Shown in pieces: positions 35,751-44,801 of a stretch of DNA of 64,000 bases (position 1 is the first letter of the stretch; the number at the start of each line of letters is the position of its first letter). The stretch lies in NCBI GenBank assembly GCA_015680685.1, contig MNCI01023742.1, positions 583,521-647,520 on the forward strand. The letters run 5' to 3'. The notes under the pieces were generated by a model, which saw only the letters and a list, made by a program, of their open reading frames with translations, did no database searches and was not told the origin of the DNA. The position numbers and the translations under genes are program-made. The stretch is from Gnetum montanum. Lineage: Eukaryota; Streptophyta; Gnetopsida; Gnetales; Gnetaceae.

Positions 35751-36200
35751 CTTTCCACCTGGTATACTGTGCTAGGCGGATTCTGAAACAAAGTGTGCGC
35801 ATGGCCTGCTAGGAACAATGTGTTGTTGATGTAGTTGGGGCCTCGCGGCAGCTGGTCCCACACACGGGTCAATGGATGGGTCGATTTTGGACCACAGGGG
35901 GGAACACCCTCAGCGACAAGTGGCCCCTCATCAATGTCCTCCATAAAAATCCTGACGCCTTCCGCTACGCCGGGTAACATAGCCTCAATGATACTCCGTG
36001 CCACATCTCCACCTAGATGATACCAAACCACGACGTCGAAATGGTCTAGTAAGAAGGCCAAAAATTCGCAGGCCCCGTCCCGAAACCAGACCCCATTGTG
36101 CTCAACGATCAAATTTGGGGTTGGGTCACCACCCTCCAAAGGACCAAACCATGTCAAGACCCCAACTAACTCAATCACAAGAAGGGGAGGCTCAACATCT
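35751..36200 (-). CDS. Exon 2, FCP1/NIF-like HAD phosphatase domain (E2 copy)
   Basis: Open 450-nt exon. It follows TTTGCAG and ends before GTAATT, with AG|A completing an Arg codon at the join with exon 1. LLVIELVGVL is the altered DxDx loop (E and V at the two Asp positions). VWFRDGACEFLAFLLDHFDV then VVWYHL matches the FCP1 core, and NNTLFLAGHAHTLFQNPPST matches NTLLxDDSPYKALxNPPxT of plant FCP1-like proteins with the acidic pair missing. A non-catalytic binding or regulatory role is likelier than phosphatase activity. Confidence 0.78.
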
Positions 36201-36299
36201 CTGCAAACCATTCAAATAACACCAAAGAGCAATATTCAAAACTTCATTTAAAAAAAAAAAAAAAAGAGAGAAAAAGATTTTCAGACGTTCACAGAAAAT

Positions 36300-36560
36300 T
36301 TTCTAAGTTACGCTCGGCGTATACGCCCGACGTACGAAAAACAGTTACGCTCGGCGTATATGCCCGGCGTACGAAAAAACAGTTACGCTCGGCGTATACG
36401 CCGGGCGTATGAAAAACAGTTACGCCAGGTGTATACGCCGGGCGTACGAAAAACAGTTAGGCCTTCATACCGAAAACCCTAAACCCTACGCCGAAAATAA
36501 CACGCGGCGTCTACGCCGCCATTACCCCAAACCCTTCACGCCTGGCGTATACGCCAGAAC
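36300..36560 (-). repeat. GCGTATACGC palindromes in intron 1 of the E2 antisense gene
   Basis: At least five copies of CGGCGTATACGCC and near variants, alternating with GTACGAAAAACAGTTACGC at about 37-40 bp spacing. The same palindrome fills the upstream part of the E2 LTR (26930-27070, 42360-42500). Confidence 0.85.
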
Positions 36561-36756
36561 CCTATGCTAACAGTACGCCATAAAAAACAGACTAAAAATC
36601 AACGAAAACAGGGTTAAGGGCCTACCTGCCAGAAGATCCGGGCCACGCGGGGACATTCGGGCGGGGTAGACACTGCAGCATCGCCTGGCTCTCCTCCGCG
36701 AACGTCAGTTCAGGTCCTTTCTGTCCTCGGCCCTCTAGTTCCTTGCCTCTGCCCAT

Positions 36757-36900
36757 CTCGGCGTCTACGCTGGGGTTCTTCTCGGCGTCTACGCTGGGGT
36801 TCTTCTCAGCGTGTACGCTGGGGTTTTCGCTCAGCGTCTACGCTGGGGTTTTCGCTCGGCGTCTACGTTGGGGTTACGCCCTCGGTTTACGCTCACGCTC
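36757..36900 (-). repeat. Tandem repeat in the leader of the E2 antisense gene
   Basis: About four units of roughly 31 bp, written on the plus strand as CGGCGTCTACGCTGGGGTT followed by CTTCT or TTCGCT. It lies between the proposed TATA box and ATG and shares GCGTCTACGC words with the E2 LTR. Confidence 0.75.
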
Positions 36901-36935
36901 CAAAAGTCAAATGAGAAAATGACGCCCCCGCTCCC

Positions 36936-36943
36936 TTTTTATA
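36936..36943 (-). promoter_or_regulatory. TATA box of the E2 antisense gene
   Basis: On the minus strand TATAAAAA followed by GGGAG lies about 180 nt upstream of the ATG at 36756. It is on the opposite strand to gag-pol and not within an LTR. Confidence 0.55.
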
Positions 36944-37089
36944 GTGCATTGATGCTGACGCTGACGCCGCCGCCGCTTTTCCATTTTTCTTGCTTTTTGC
37001 CTCGTTTTTCGTGCTTTTTCGAATTCGTTTTGAATTTTTCAAAAGAGAGATAAAATTTACTCACACAAAAGACATAAACAACAAATTTA

Positions 37090-37378
37090 GGCATTAAACT
37101 GCCGTTCGTTGCCCGGTAAGGCATTAAACTACCGTTCGTTGCCCAGCAAGGCATTAAACTGCCGTTCGTCGCCCGGTAAGGCATTAAACTGCCGTTCGTT
37201 GCCCGGTAAGGTATTAAACTGCCGTTCGTTGCCCGGTAAGGCATTAAACTGCCGTTCATTGCCCGGCAAGGCATTAAACTGCCATTCGTTACCTGGTAAG
37301 GCATTAAACTGCCGTTCGTTGCCCGGTAAGGCATTAAACTGCCGTTCATTACCCGGTAGGGCATTAAACTGTCGTTCC
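37090..37378 (+). repeat. 30-bp tandem array before E2 pol
   Basis: About nine and a half copies of a 30-bp unit, GGCATTAAACTGCCGTTCGT plus TGCCCGGTAA. Exact 30-bp periodicity keeps long frames open on both strands; these are not proteins. It is homologous to the array at 6520-6712. Confidence 0.95.
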
Positions 37379-37487
37379 ATTGCCACGTTAACTCATTTTC
37401 ATACATGCACGCTAAAGATTGCCGAAAGACCTAAAACGACCTCCGCTATCTTATCAGGCTCTCCGTTTATTGACAAGAACCTGCCTA

Positions 37488-40400
37488 ATGGATTACAAGT
37501 GCTTAACCAAGCCGTTGGTCATGGATGGACCATACGGCACGGTTGAAAGGAATATCGATGTGAATCTCATCTATGCGATCTCATCAGCAAACAATGCAAC
37601 AATAGCTTCAACGCAGCAAACGATTGACGAATATGAGGGAATGACAAAGTCCCTCGACATTGAGATTTCCAAACTCTACCAAGCTGGTTTCATTAGGGCT
37701 ATGGATTACGCCGAATGGGTATCGAACATGGTTATAGTCCCAAAGAAGAACGGAAGTATCCGCCTTTGCATTGACTTCCGAGACCTTAACGTAGCAACCA
37801 TAAAGGATGACTTCCCCTTACCTAGCATTGATCAACTAGTTGACTCCACTGCTGGGCATGCCCTATTATCCTTTATGGATGGGTTCTCGGGGTACAACCA
37901 GATACGCATCAATCCAGAACACCAGCTCCGAACTACTTTCATGACACCTTGGGGAACCTTTTGTTATACAATGATGCCTTTCGGTCTCAAGAATGCTGGG
38001 GCCACGTATCAAAGAGCGATGACATATATTTTCAACAATTACATCTTACACTCGCTCAATGATTATGTAGAAGACATAGTGGTCAAATCAAAATCGCTAG
38101 AACAACACGTACAGGATCTTGACCTAGTGTTAAAACGTTGTCTAAAATACGAACTAAGGCTTAACCCGAAGAAATGCGTCTTCGGCGTCAAAACAGGCAA
38201 AATGCTTGGATTTGTAGCCTTAGAGGCAGGGATACGGGTAGACCCCGATAAGGTTAAGGCCATTACAAACCTAAGACCACCTAGCAATCTAACCGAACTT
38301 CGAAGGCTACAGGGTCGATTATAGTTCATCAGGAGGTTCATAGAAAATTTGACCGGAAAACTCACACCCATGAACCACCTACTACGCAAGAATGTCCACT
38401 TTGAATGGACCCCGCGGTGCCAAGAAGCATTTGACAACATTAAAACAGCACTCACTCGGTTACCCACCGTATTCCCACCCAAAAACGATAGGTCGTTTTA
38501 CATCTACCTGGCAACATCAGAATCATCAATCACATCCATGTTGTGCCAAAAACGAGATGACGGAATTGAGGTACCCGTATACTACCTGAGTCATGCAATG
38601 GTTGCCCACGAAAAGAGATACAACGATGTAGAAAAGTCATGCTTAGCTTTAGTTTTCTCTTTAAAGAAATGGTGACATTATATTTTCCAAAATCAAGTTA
38701 ACATAATTTGCAAAGATAATGTGCTCAGAGCTATAACCGGAAACATCTACGAATCAAGCAGGATAGCCCGTTGGAAGGAAATCACAGCTGAGTTTGACCT
38801 ACACTATGTAGCACAATCGTCAGTAAAAGGCCAAGCCATAGCAAATCAAATGACCACATCGCCAATGTATGATCCAGGTACAATAGAACCCCAATTCCCA
38901 GACAAGAATGTAAATACAATAAACACAGTGCCAGATGACTACGAGGCGGTTCTAAACTTCGATGGAGCATCCACCTCCCGAGGAGGAAGTGCTGCCACTG
39001 TAATCACATACCCCTCTGGAGAAATTCAGCCTTTCGCCTATCGCTTCAATTTTCATTGTACTAACAACATAGCAGAGTATGAAGGTCTCCTCAGAGGTCT
39101 CGCGGCCGCATTAGCTTCGGACATTACACGGCTCGTAGTCAGAGGGGACTCACAACTAGTCGTAAACCAAGTCACAGATGTCTATACGTGTAAAGCACAA
39201 CACTTACAACCATACTGTGATTTGGCTAAGCACCTACTTAAACAATTCGAAAAGGTTGACGTCCAACATATCCCTAGGAACGACAATACCATTGCAGACG
39301 CCTTAGCAACCTTAGCTTTAAACATATCCCCTGACATGTTTCATGCACTACCAAGCTCCGTGACCAGTTGTGCTGAGCCCATAACCAACACTCTCGACAT
39401 GCTTCCAATTGCATCTGTCAGTACAACACACGCTAATGAATGGTACGATGACGTAAAAGAATACCTTCTGCACGGTGAAACGCCACAACATTTAACCAAC
39501 GCGCAAAAGGATGCAGTACGCAAGCGTTCTAAGCAGTACACATTAATAGGGGATACATTGTGCCATCGATCCTACGAAGGCATACTGCTAACATGCGTCA
39601 ACAGCACCGAGGACCAAACAATTGTTGAACAAGTGCACGACGGAATCTGCGGGGGACACATCGCACCGAAGGTAATGGCAACCAAAATAAGACGCCTGGG
39701 CTACTATTGGCCGCACATGGAACACGACTGTCAGTCCAAGGTCAAAACATGTAGTGTATGTCAAAAACACGGTAATCTCATCCACATTCCACCAAACGAG
39801 TTGCACACAACACAAATCACATGGCCCTTCCAGAAGTGGGGACTGGACCTCATTGGCCCGATAACACCCACATCTTCTGCCGGGCATAGCTTTACTATAA
39901 CAGCAACTGAATACTTTACGAAATGGGTAGAGGCGGCACCCCTTCGCAAAACGACTTCTAAACAGGTGTGCCACTTCATCCTCGAAAACATTGTAACTCG
40001 TTTTGGCATTCCTATGACAATCATCACTGACAACGGGCCACAATTTAGTAGTGCCGAGACCAAAATGTTTTGTGATAGTCTAGGGATTAAACACTCGTTT
40101 TCATCCCCTTACTATCCTCAGAGCAATGGGCAGGCAGAATCAACAAACAAGACAATCATCATAGTACTCAAAAATATTCTTGCCTAGAGCAAACGAAGAT
40201 GGCATGAACAACTGGTGTATGCGTTATGGGCATACCGTACCACGCACTGGACCTCGACAGGTAAAACTCCATATAGTCTTGTTTACGGTTCAGAAGCTGT
40301 TTTGCCTTTAGAATTGCAGGTACCGTCTCTAAGGATCACGCTTTCCGGACTCCTCGACGATGAGAAAAACAATGATTTACGCATCATTGACTTGGACTCG

Positions 40401-40688
40401 GTGGAGGAGGAACACGTGCGTGCACTCGATCAGATCGAATGGTACCAAAAGCAACAAAGGCAACGACATCGACATGACATTCATAAGCTCCCCATCAAAG
40501 AAGGAGACCTCGTACTTAAAGCTGTTCGGGAACATTCAGATAAATTCTCAGTCAACTGGGAAGGGCCTTATCTGGTCATCAAAGCATTCAACAATGGGGC
40601 ATTCAAACTAGCTGACATGGATGGAAAAGAATTTGCAAACCCAACTAATCACTTATTCCACATGAGTTCGAACTCAGGTACGCACTAG
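37488..40688 (+). pseudogene. pol: E2 pol: RT, two RNases H, integrase
   Basis: One plus-strand frame of 1,067 codons, no frameshift, three internal stops (TAG 38322, TGA 38673, TAG 40185). Compared with E1, about 95 residues between LDIE and ISKLYQAGF are deleted, which removes the RT N-terminal linker with GLDP. RT keeps KKNGSIRLCIDFRDLN and FMDGFSGYNQIRI, but the catalytic YVDD reads YVED (about 38067). The first RNase H lacks its Asp (YLATSES). The second has FDGAS (about 38958), AEYEGLL, RGDSQLVVNQ and NTIADALA. Integrase has CSVCQ, GLDLIGP, TDNGPQF and GQAESTNK, so its D-D-E triad is intact. The C-terminus diverges from the LKPYYV ending of EA. Confidence 0.93.
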
Positions 40689-40689
40689 T

Positions 40690-41055
40690 CTTGGAATCAC
40701 GACTATAAACTGATACCACAGACTAGTCCTGGAATCACGACTATAAACTGATACCACAGAGTAGTCCTAGGTTACGACTTAAAACTGACACCACCATTGT
40801 CCTGGTATATGACAATAAACAGATACCCCACAATGTCCGCGAGGACGATAAACTAGCACCCCTCTGGCATGATAGTAAAATGGCACCGTCAGACTCCTCA
40901 GAGTCTGCTAAGACTATAAACTAGCTCGCCTCTGTATGGTCAGCTAAGACTCAAAACTGGCAACGTACCGTCTGCCACGACGCTAAACGGGTAATGTCCG
41001 ACGGGTTACGACACAAAAATAACCCGTGATAGTCCGCTAAGACTATAAACTGGTG
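40690..41055 (+). repeat. Short-motif array after E2 integrase
   Basis: Two near-identical 52-bp units with GGAATCACGACTATAAACTG (40691-40795), followed by degenerate GTCCGCTAAGACTATAAACT copies. Same position and orientation as in EA, E1 and E3. Confidence 0.85.
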
Positions 41056-42012
41056 TGTTCATCTTCAACTCCTCATCCCACTGCCATATTCATTCATCAG
41101 AATCATTGCATCCCTCATCAGCATTGTCGACATTCACATTCCATGCTCAGAATCACCCCAACATTTTTGTTCACCTGCAGCTGTTCAAATCTAAACTCAT
41201 TAATTCACTCATGGTTTTCTTGTCTCTTTGGAGTTGTGTTTGCAAGATGACACTCGGAAGTTCTCGTACGAGAGTGTGTTTCATCATAGGCAGCAAGATG
41301 AGGCAATGTCCATTTGTCCACCTAGCAAGACTAAATCAAACCGTTAACCCGCACATTCTCATTCCCCGAAAACCTACTCTCTGTTTACCAAGCTATGGCA
41401 CGCTGCAAAACGTTACAACAATCGCAACGCGCAAAACGCAGTATTCGCGCATGAGTACAAGGACAAAGTTCAAAAAAAAAAAGTGGACCCTTGGCACTTC
41501 CCATATAAGCCCTAGGCGGGAAGGTATCAGTCTTGAAAATACGTGCTCATGACAAAAGCAATCAAAAAACATCATGTTGCATGGCTTTGGCACGTCGCTT
41601 ACAGTTTCCCCAAAGAAGGGAGCTGTTCCTCCAAAGAATGCAAAACATCATCTCGTGGCTTTGGTAGTGACAACTGTTTCTCTTGAAAACCCACCAAGAG
41701 CACTGTTCCACCAAAGGACGCACATCACATGCTTGAGTTCCAAGTCTGCCGAAAGATGGCTATCGACAAGAACCGGCATGTCTCACACCTGAGCATTCCA
41801 TCTCCCCAGCATGATCCCTTGGGCAGTCATCGATCCTCACAATCCCTTCCATCCTACCAGTTACCAATCTCGCCTTTTCAATCCCAGTCGATACTAAACA
41901 CGGTGCGATGATGTCTAGTCAAGTGGCGAAGGGCAAAGCTTTTATCAAGTTGCTTGTGGTGTTTTGCGCTTCTTTGTCGACGCTTCTCGGGTAGATTCCT
42001 CCAAGCATCAAC
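41056..42012 (+). other. E2 3' untranslated region
   Basis: Non-coding spacer shared with E1 (1531-2400, reversed) and ending at the polypurine tract. Frames here are not conserved between the two elements. Confidence 0.65.
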
Positions 42013-42025
42013 AAAGAGGGGCCAA
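42013..42025 (+). other. E2 polypurine tract
   Basis: AAAGAGGGGCCAA, immediately followed by the TGAAACACC start of the 3' LTR. Confidence 0.88.
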
Positions 42026-43318
42026 TGAAACACCACAAAAATATTTGGGTTTAGCATCTGTCTGATAGGAAGCGGGTCCCCATGACCCACAGACGACTCT
42101 GGCTGCATTTGAAGCTACACAGGGCAATCTTGAGAATCGAACACCGGATTTTCACTAAGTGCTGTGCCAGCGTCTACGCCCAGCGTTTACGCCCGACCCA
42201 GCGTCTACGCCCGACGTCTACGCCCAATGTCTACGCCCAGCGTGTACACCCGGCTCTCCGGCATACAGGCCCAGGTACGGCAGGTGCACGCACTTGACGA
42301 CAGGATCTCCAATGGCAACATGAAGATTACACCGAAGAGCAAGGATTGAAGCAAGTGGACATCCTTCGGCGTATACGCCCGGCGTATACGCCCAACATTC
42401 GCCAGCGTATACGCCCAGCGTATACGCCAGCATCTATCCATCTACGCCCGGCGTATATGCCCGGCGTACACGCCCAGCGTATACACCGGCCTGTTGTAAC
42501 GTATACGCCCAACGTATACCATGTTTCTAAATTGTAAACACCCGGTCTATACGTCACGTGTCTCCCCGTCCGATTTTCCCAGTAACCCTACCCCTATAAA
42601 TAGCCTGTTTTTCCGCATTTACCAGGTCGGCAAAAATTTACTTGAACGGGCCCAGAGCAATTACGCTGCAGAAACCCCTTTACACTTACGCTTACGCTGA
42701 AGTCCTGCATGCTGAGCACAGTCCACGCTCCGCCTACCTTGTCAGCCGGCTGCATCCCTCTGTCCACCGGGGCTTTACATCTGCCTTGTGTCCCTACACA
42801 ACTACGTTAAACCGGTGCATAACATTTTAACTCTATAATCTACTGTTTACGCTTGTTGCAAGTTCTTTTACAGTTTTACGTCAATTTGGCCTACGCTTCG
42901 TTCACGCCTGCTTACATTTGCGCTCCGTCCGCGTCCGTGTACGCACACTGTTTACGCCGTTTGCGCCTGTTTACTCCCTTTACACTTTTTTACGCTGTGT
43001 ACGTTGTTCGCTCCTGTATACGCTTACGCTGGGCCTATCTCTGTTTACGCCGTTTACGCCCAATAGTGTTTACGCCCCTCTACGCTTACGCTGTACGCCT
43101 GTTTCGTCGTTTACGCCCATTTTTGCACATAACCCAGCGTATAACACTTCGGTGGCGCTCGGGGAAGTCCTTTTTTGATCCGCGTGCGGACCATTCAAGG
43201 CACTCTGCCTTCGTCCACTTCAGCTTGCCCTCAAGCGGAGGCAGGGTCAACCATGTTCGTCCGTTGATCTTTCGGTGCCCGTAACGTTCCAGCCTTGCAC
43301 CGACGATTTCGGCCAGCA
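42026..43318 (+). mobile_element. E2 3' LTR
   Basis: A 1,293-bp partner of 26570-27869, with a TATAAATAG box at 42595-42603. The copies differ by scattered substitutions, many of them C/T or G/A, and a few small indels, so insertion was not very recent. It is followed by the CACAC duplication. Confidence 0.95.
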
Positions 43319-43323
43319 CACAC

Positions 43324-43800
43324 ACCAAAGCACACCACCTACTTTGCTCAACACGTCCTGATCACTCTCGGGATCTCTACACTCCATCACAATGTGCAAT
43401 CGATTGTATCCACCCTGATAGAGCAAACTTGTAGTTCCAGAGCGGCCATGTTTCTAACTAAATTTTACCTTATTTACTACCTATTGTCTCGTTCTGCATT
43501 ATTTTCCTATTTTATTCACTTTCAAGAATTACTTTGCATTATTGTTGCATTTTACACTATTTCCTTTCTGCTTTATTTATCTTCAAGCATTACTTCGCAT
43601 CCCATTCCATCTCAAAAAAAAATATGTTACAAAAGGCTATATAGACACCGATGTAAGTCCCTGTCTAATCGACTAGACCATTCAGGGTGCCCCGTGTCCA
43701 AACACACCCAGCATGGCCCTCCCACGGGTATGGGGTCGAAATTATCATGCCCGCTGACCCCCCCGGTGTTTTCTAGCCACCGACGTTTTCGGTCGCTACA
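43324..43800 (+). mobile_element. E3 5' LTR, right part
   Basis: Continues the LTR interrupted at 26569. AAAGCACACCACCTACTTTG here matches AAAGCGCACCACCTGCTTTG in the 3' LTR (60145 onward). It ends GGTCGCTACA at 43800. Confidence 0.9.
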
Positions 43801-43806
43801 ATTTTC

Positions 43807-43823
43807 TAGCACTAGAAGAAGGG
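43807..43823 (+). promoter_or_regulatory. E3 primer-binding site, mutated
   Basis: TAGCACTAGAAGAAGGG aligns with the E2 site TGGCGCTAGAAGGAGGG. All three differences are G to A. Confidence 0.65.
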
Positions 43824-43929
43824 CCTTTTGGTGCCTTTCTCTTGTGTCATGATAGTTCTATGAGCCTTCTATACCCTAATACACATAGGCATAGACACAA
43901 CACCCCCTTGCAGTTGTTTGCACTTTGTG

Positions 43930-44735
43930 CGGTGCAGATCGGTCACCTCAATGGTTCCTCGAGAGCCCTATAGAACACAAGGCCTCCGATTGCCAGATAA
44001 CTAGCTCCCTTACAGTTGTCTTGCATGCACTCTGTACCCCATCTCATGTGGTATAGAGTGGTCACTTTGATGGTCCTTCGGGGATCCTGCAAGATGCAAA
44101 GCCTTCTTGATCACTAGTTAGCTTGCCCATCTTACAGTTGTCTTGCATGCATTTTGTACCCCATCTCGTGTGGTAGAGACTGGTCGCTTCGATGGTCCCT
44201 TGGGGATCCTGCAAGGTGGAAAGCCTTCTAGTTATCTTGCTCATCATATGGTAATCTCGTAAGCCTTCTACACCTTGGTACGCATTAGCGTAGAATCGAC
44301 ACCATATGCAGTTGTTTACGCATCGTACGGTGTAGATCGGTCGCCTCGACGATCCCTCCGGGATCCTGTGAGACATAAAGCCTTTCAACGGTCGGCTAAC
44401 TTTCCTTCCTTTCTTTCTTACAGTAGTCTTGCACATGCTCTACACCCTAGATTTCACAGGCATAAGCGTGACACCCTTTTGTGGTTGTTTACACCTTGTG
44501 TGGTGTAGGTCGGTCGCCTCGACGGTCCCTTCGAGATCCTACGAGACATAAAGCCTTCTTGATTGTCAGTTAACTAAACTTTCCTTATGGTAGTCTTGCA
44601 CATGCTCTATACCTCATCATGCACTAGCATAAATGTGACATATTTTTGTGGTTATTTATGCTTTGTGTGGTATAGATCAATCACCTGAACGGTTCCTCTG
44701 AAATCTGGCAAGACATAAAGCTTCCTTGTGTCAGT
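43930..44735 (+). repeat. E3 leader: six long degenerate tandem repeats
   Basis: Six copies, 120-173 bp apart, of a unit with GTGTAGATCGGTCGCCTCGA, CGGTCCCT, GGGATCCTG and AGACATAAAGCCTTCTTG. The recurring GATCGGTCNCCTCRANGGT block falls near 43937, 44057, 44178, 44335, 44508 and 44667. It lies between the PBS and gag. No counterpart is seen in the E1 or E2 leaders. Confidence 0.8.
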
Positions 44736-44801
44736 CTTTCAGTCTCATTGTTCTTTTTGCGCTTCCTGTGCCCTTTTTCTTGCATAATTACTTACTTAGA
44801 A

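Larger units (their letters stand above)
33081..36756 (-). pseudogene. E2 antisense accessory gene, seven visible exons
   Basis: The best preserved copy. Proposed exons: 36626-36756, 35751-36200, 35394-35662, 34263-35303, 33969-34178, 33714-33893, and 33627 down to the gap. Every junction is GT-AG and every phase matches, giving one continuous frame broken only by TAG 35461-35463, TGA 34546-34548 and TAG 33335-33337. Order: short N-terminus (MGRGKELEGRGQKG), FCP1/NIF-like domain, linker with GDDGIGLAR and FMVGPTLRG, a domain of unknown function (SARIRGVKVIFELSPQFLAD, WLGVRKGTKGFPMQGK, ARLFPKTLSQVKSLG), a basic stretch (PRVKRIRFKIPG) that could be a nuclear signal, acidic linkers, and a coiled-coil-like helix (LWLQIQAKEKENVALSTERD). 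The middle domain recalls putative plant transposon proteins, but I am not sure. No catalytic role is assigned. Confidence 0.82.

Noticed and set aside
36960-37378. CRISPR-like regular repeat array
   Set aside because: Units are contiguous with no variable spacers, and this is plant retrotransposon DNA.
37109-37546. Long open frames on both strands with a repeated decapeptide (GKALNCRSLP / GNERQFNALP)
   Set aside because: They follow from a 30-bp tandem repeat, which stays open in several frames at once. The same happens at 6479-6712.
39588-40043. 151-codon minus-strand frame opposite E2 integrase
   Set aside because: A shadow of a conserved plus-strand integrase. Similar shadows appear opposite the other integrases and hold no known motif.
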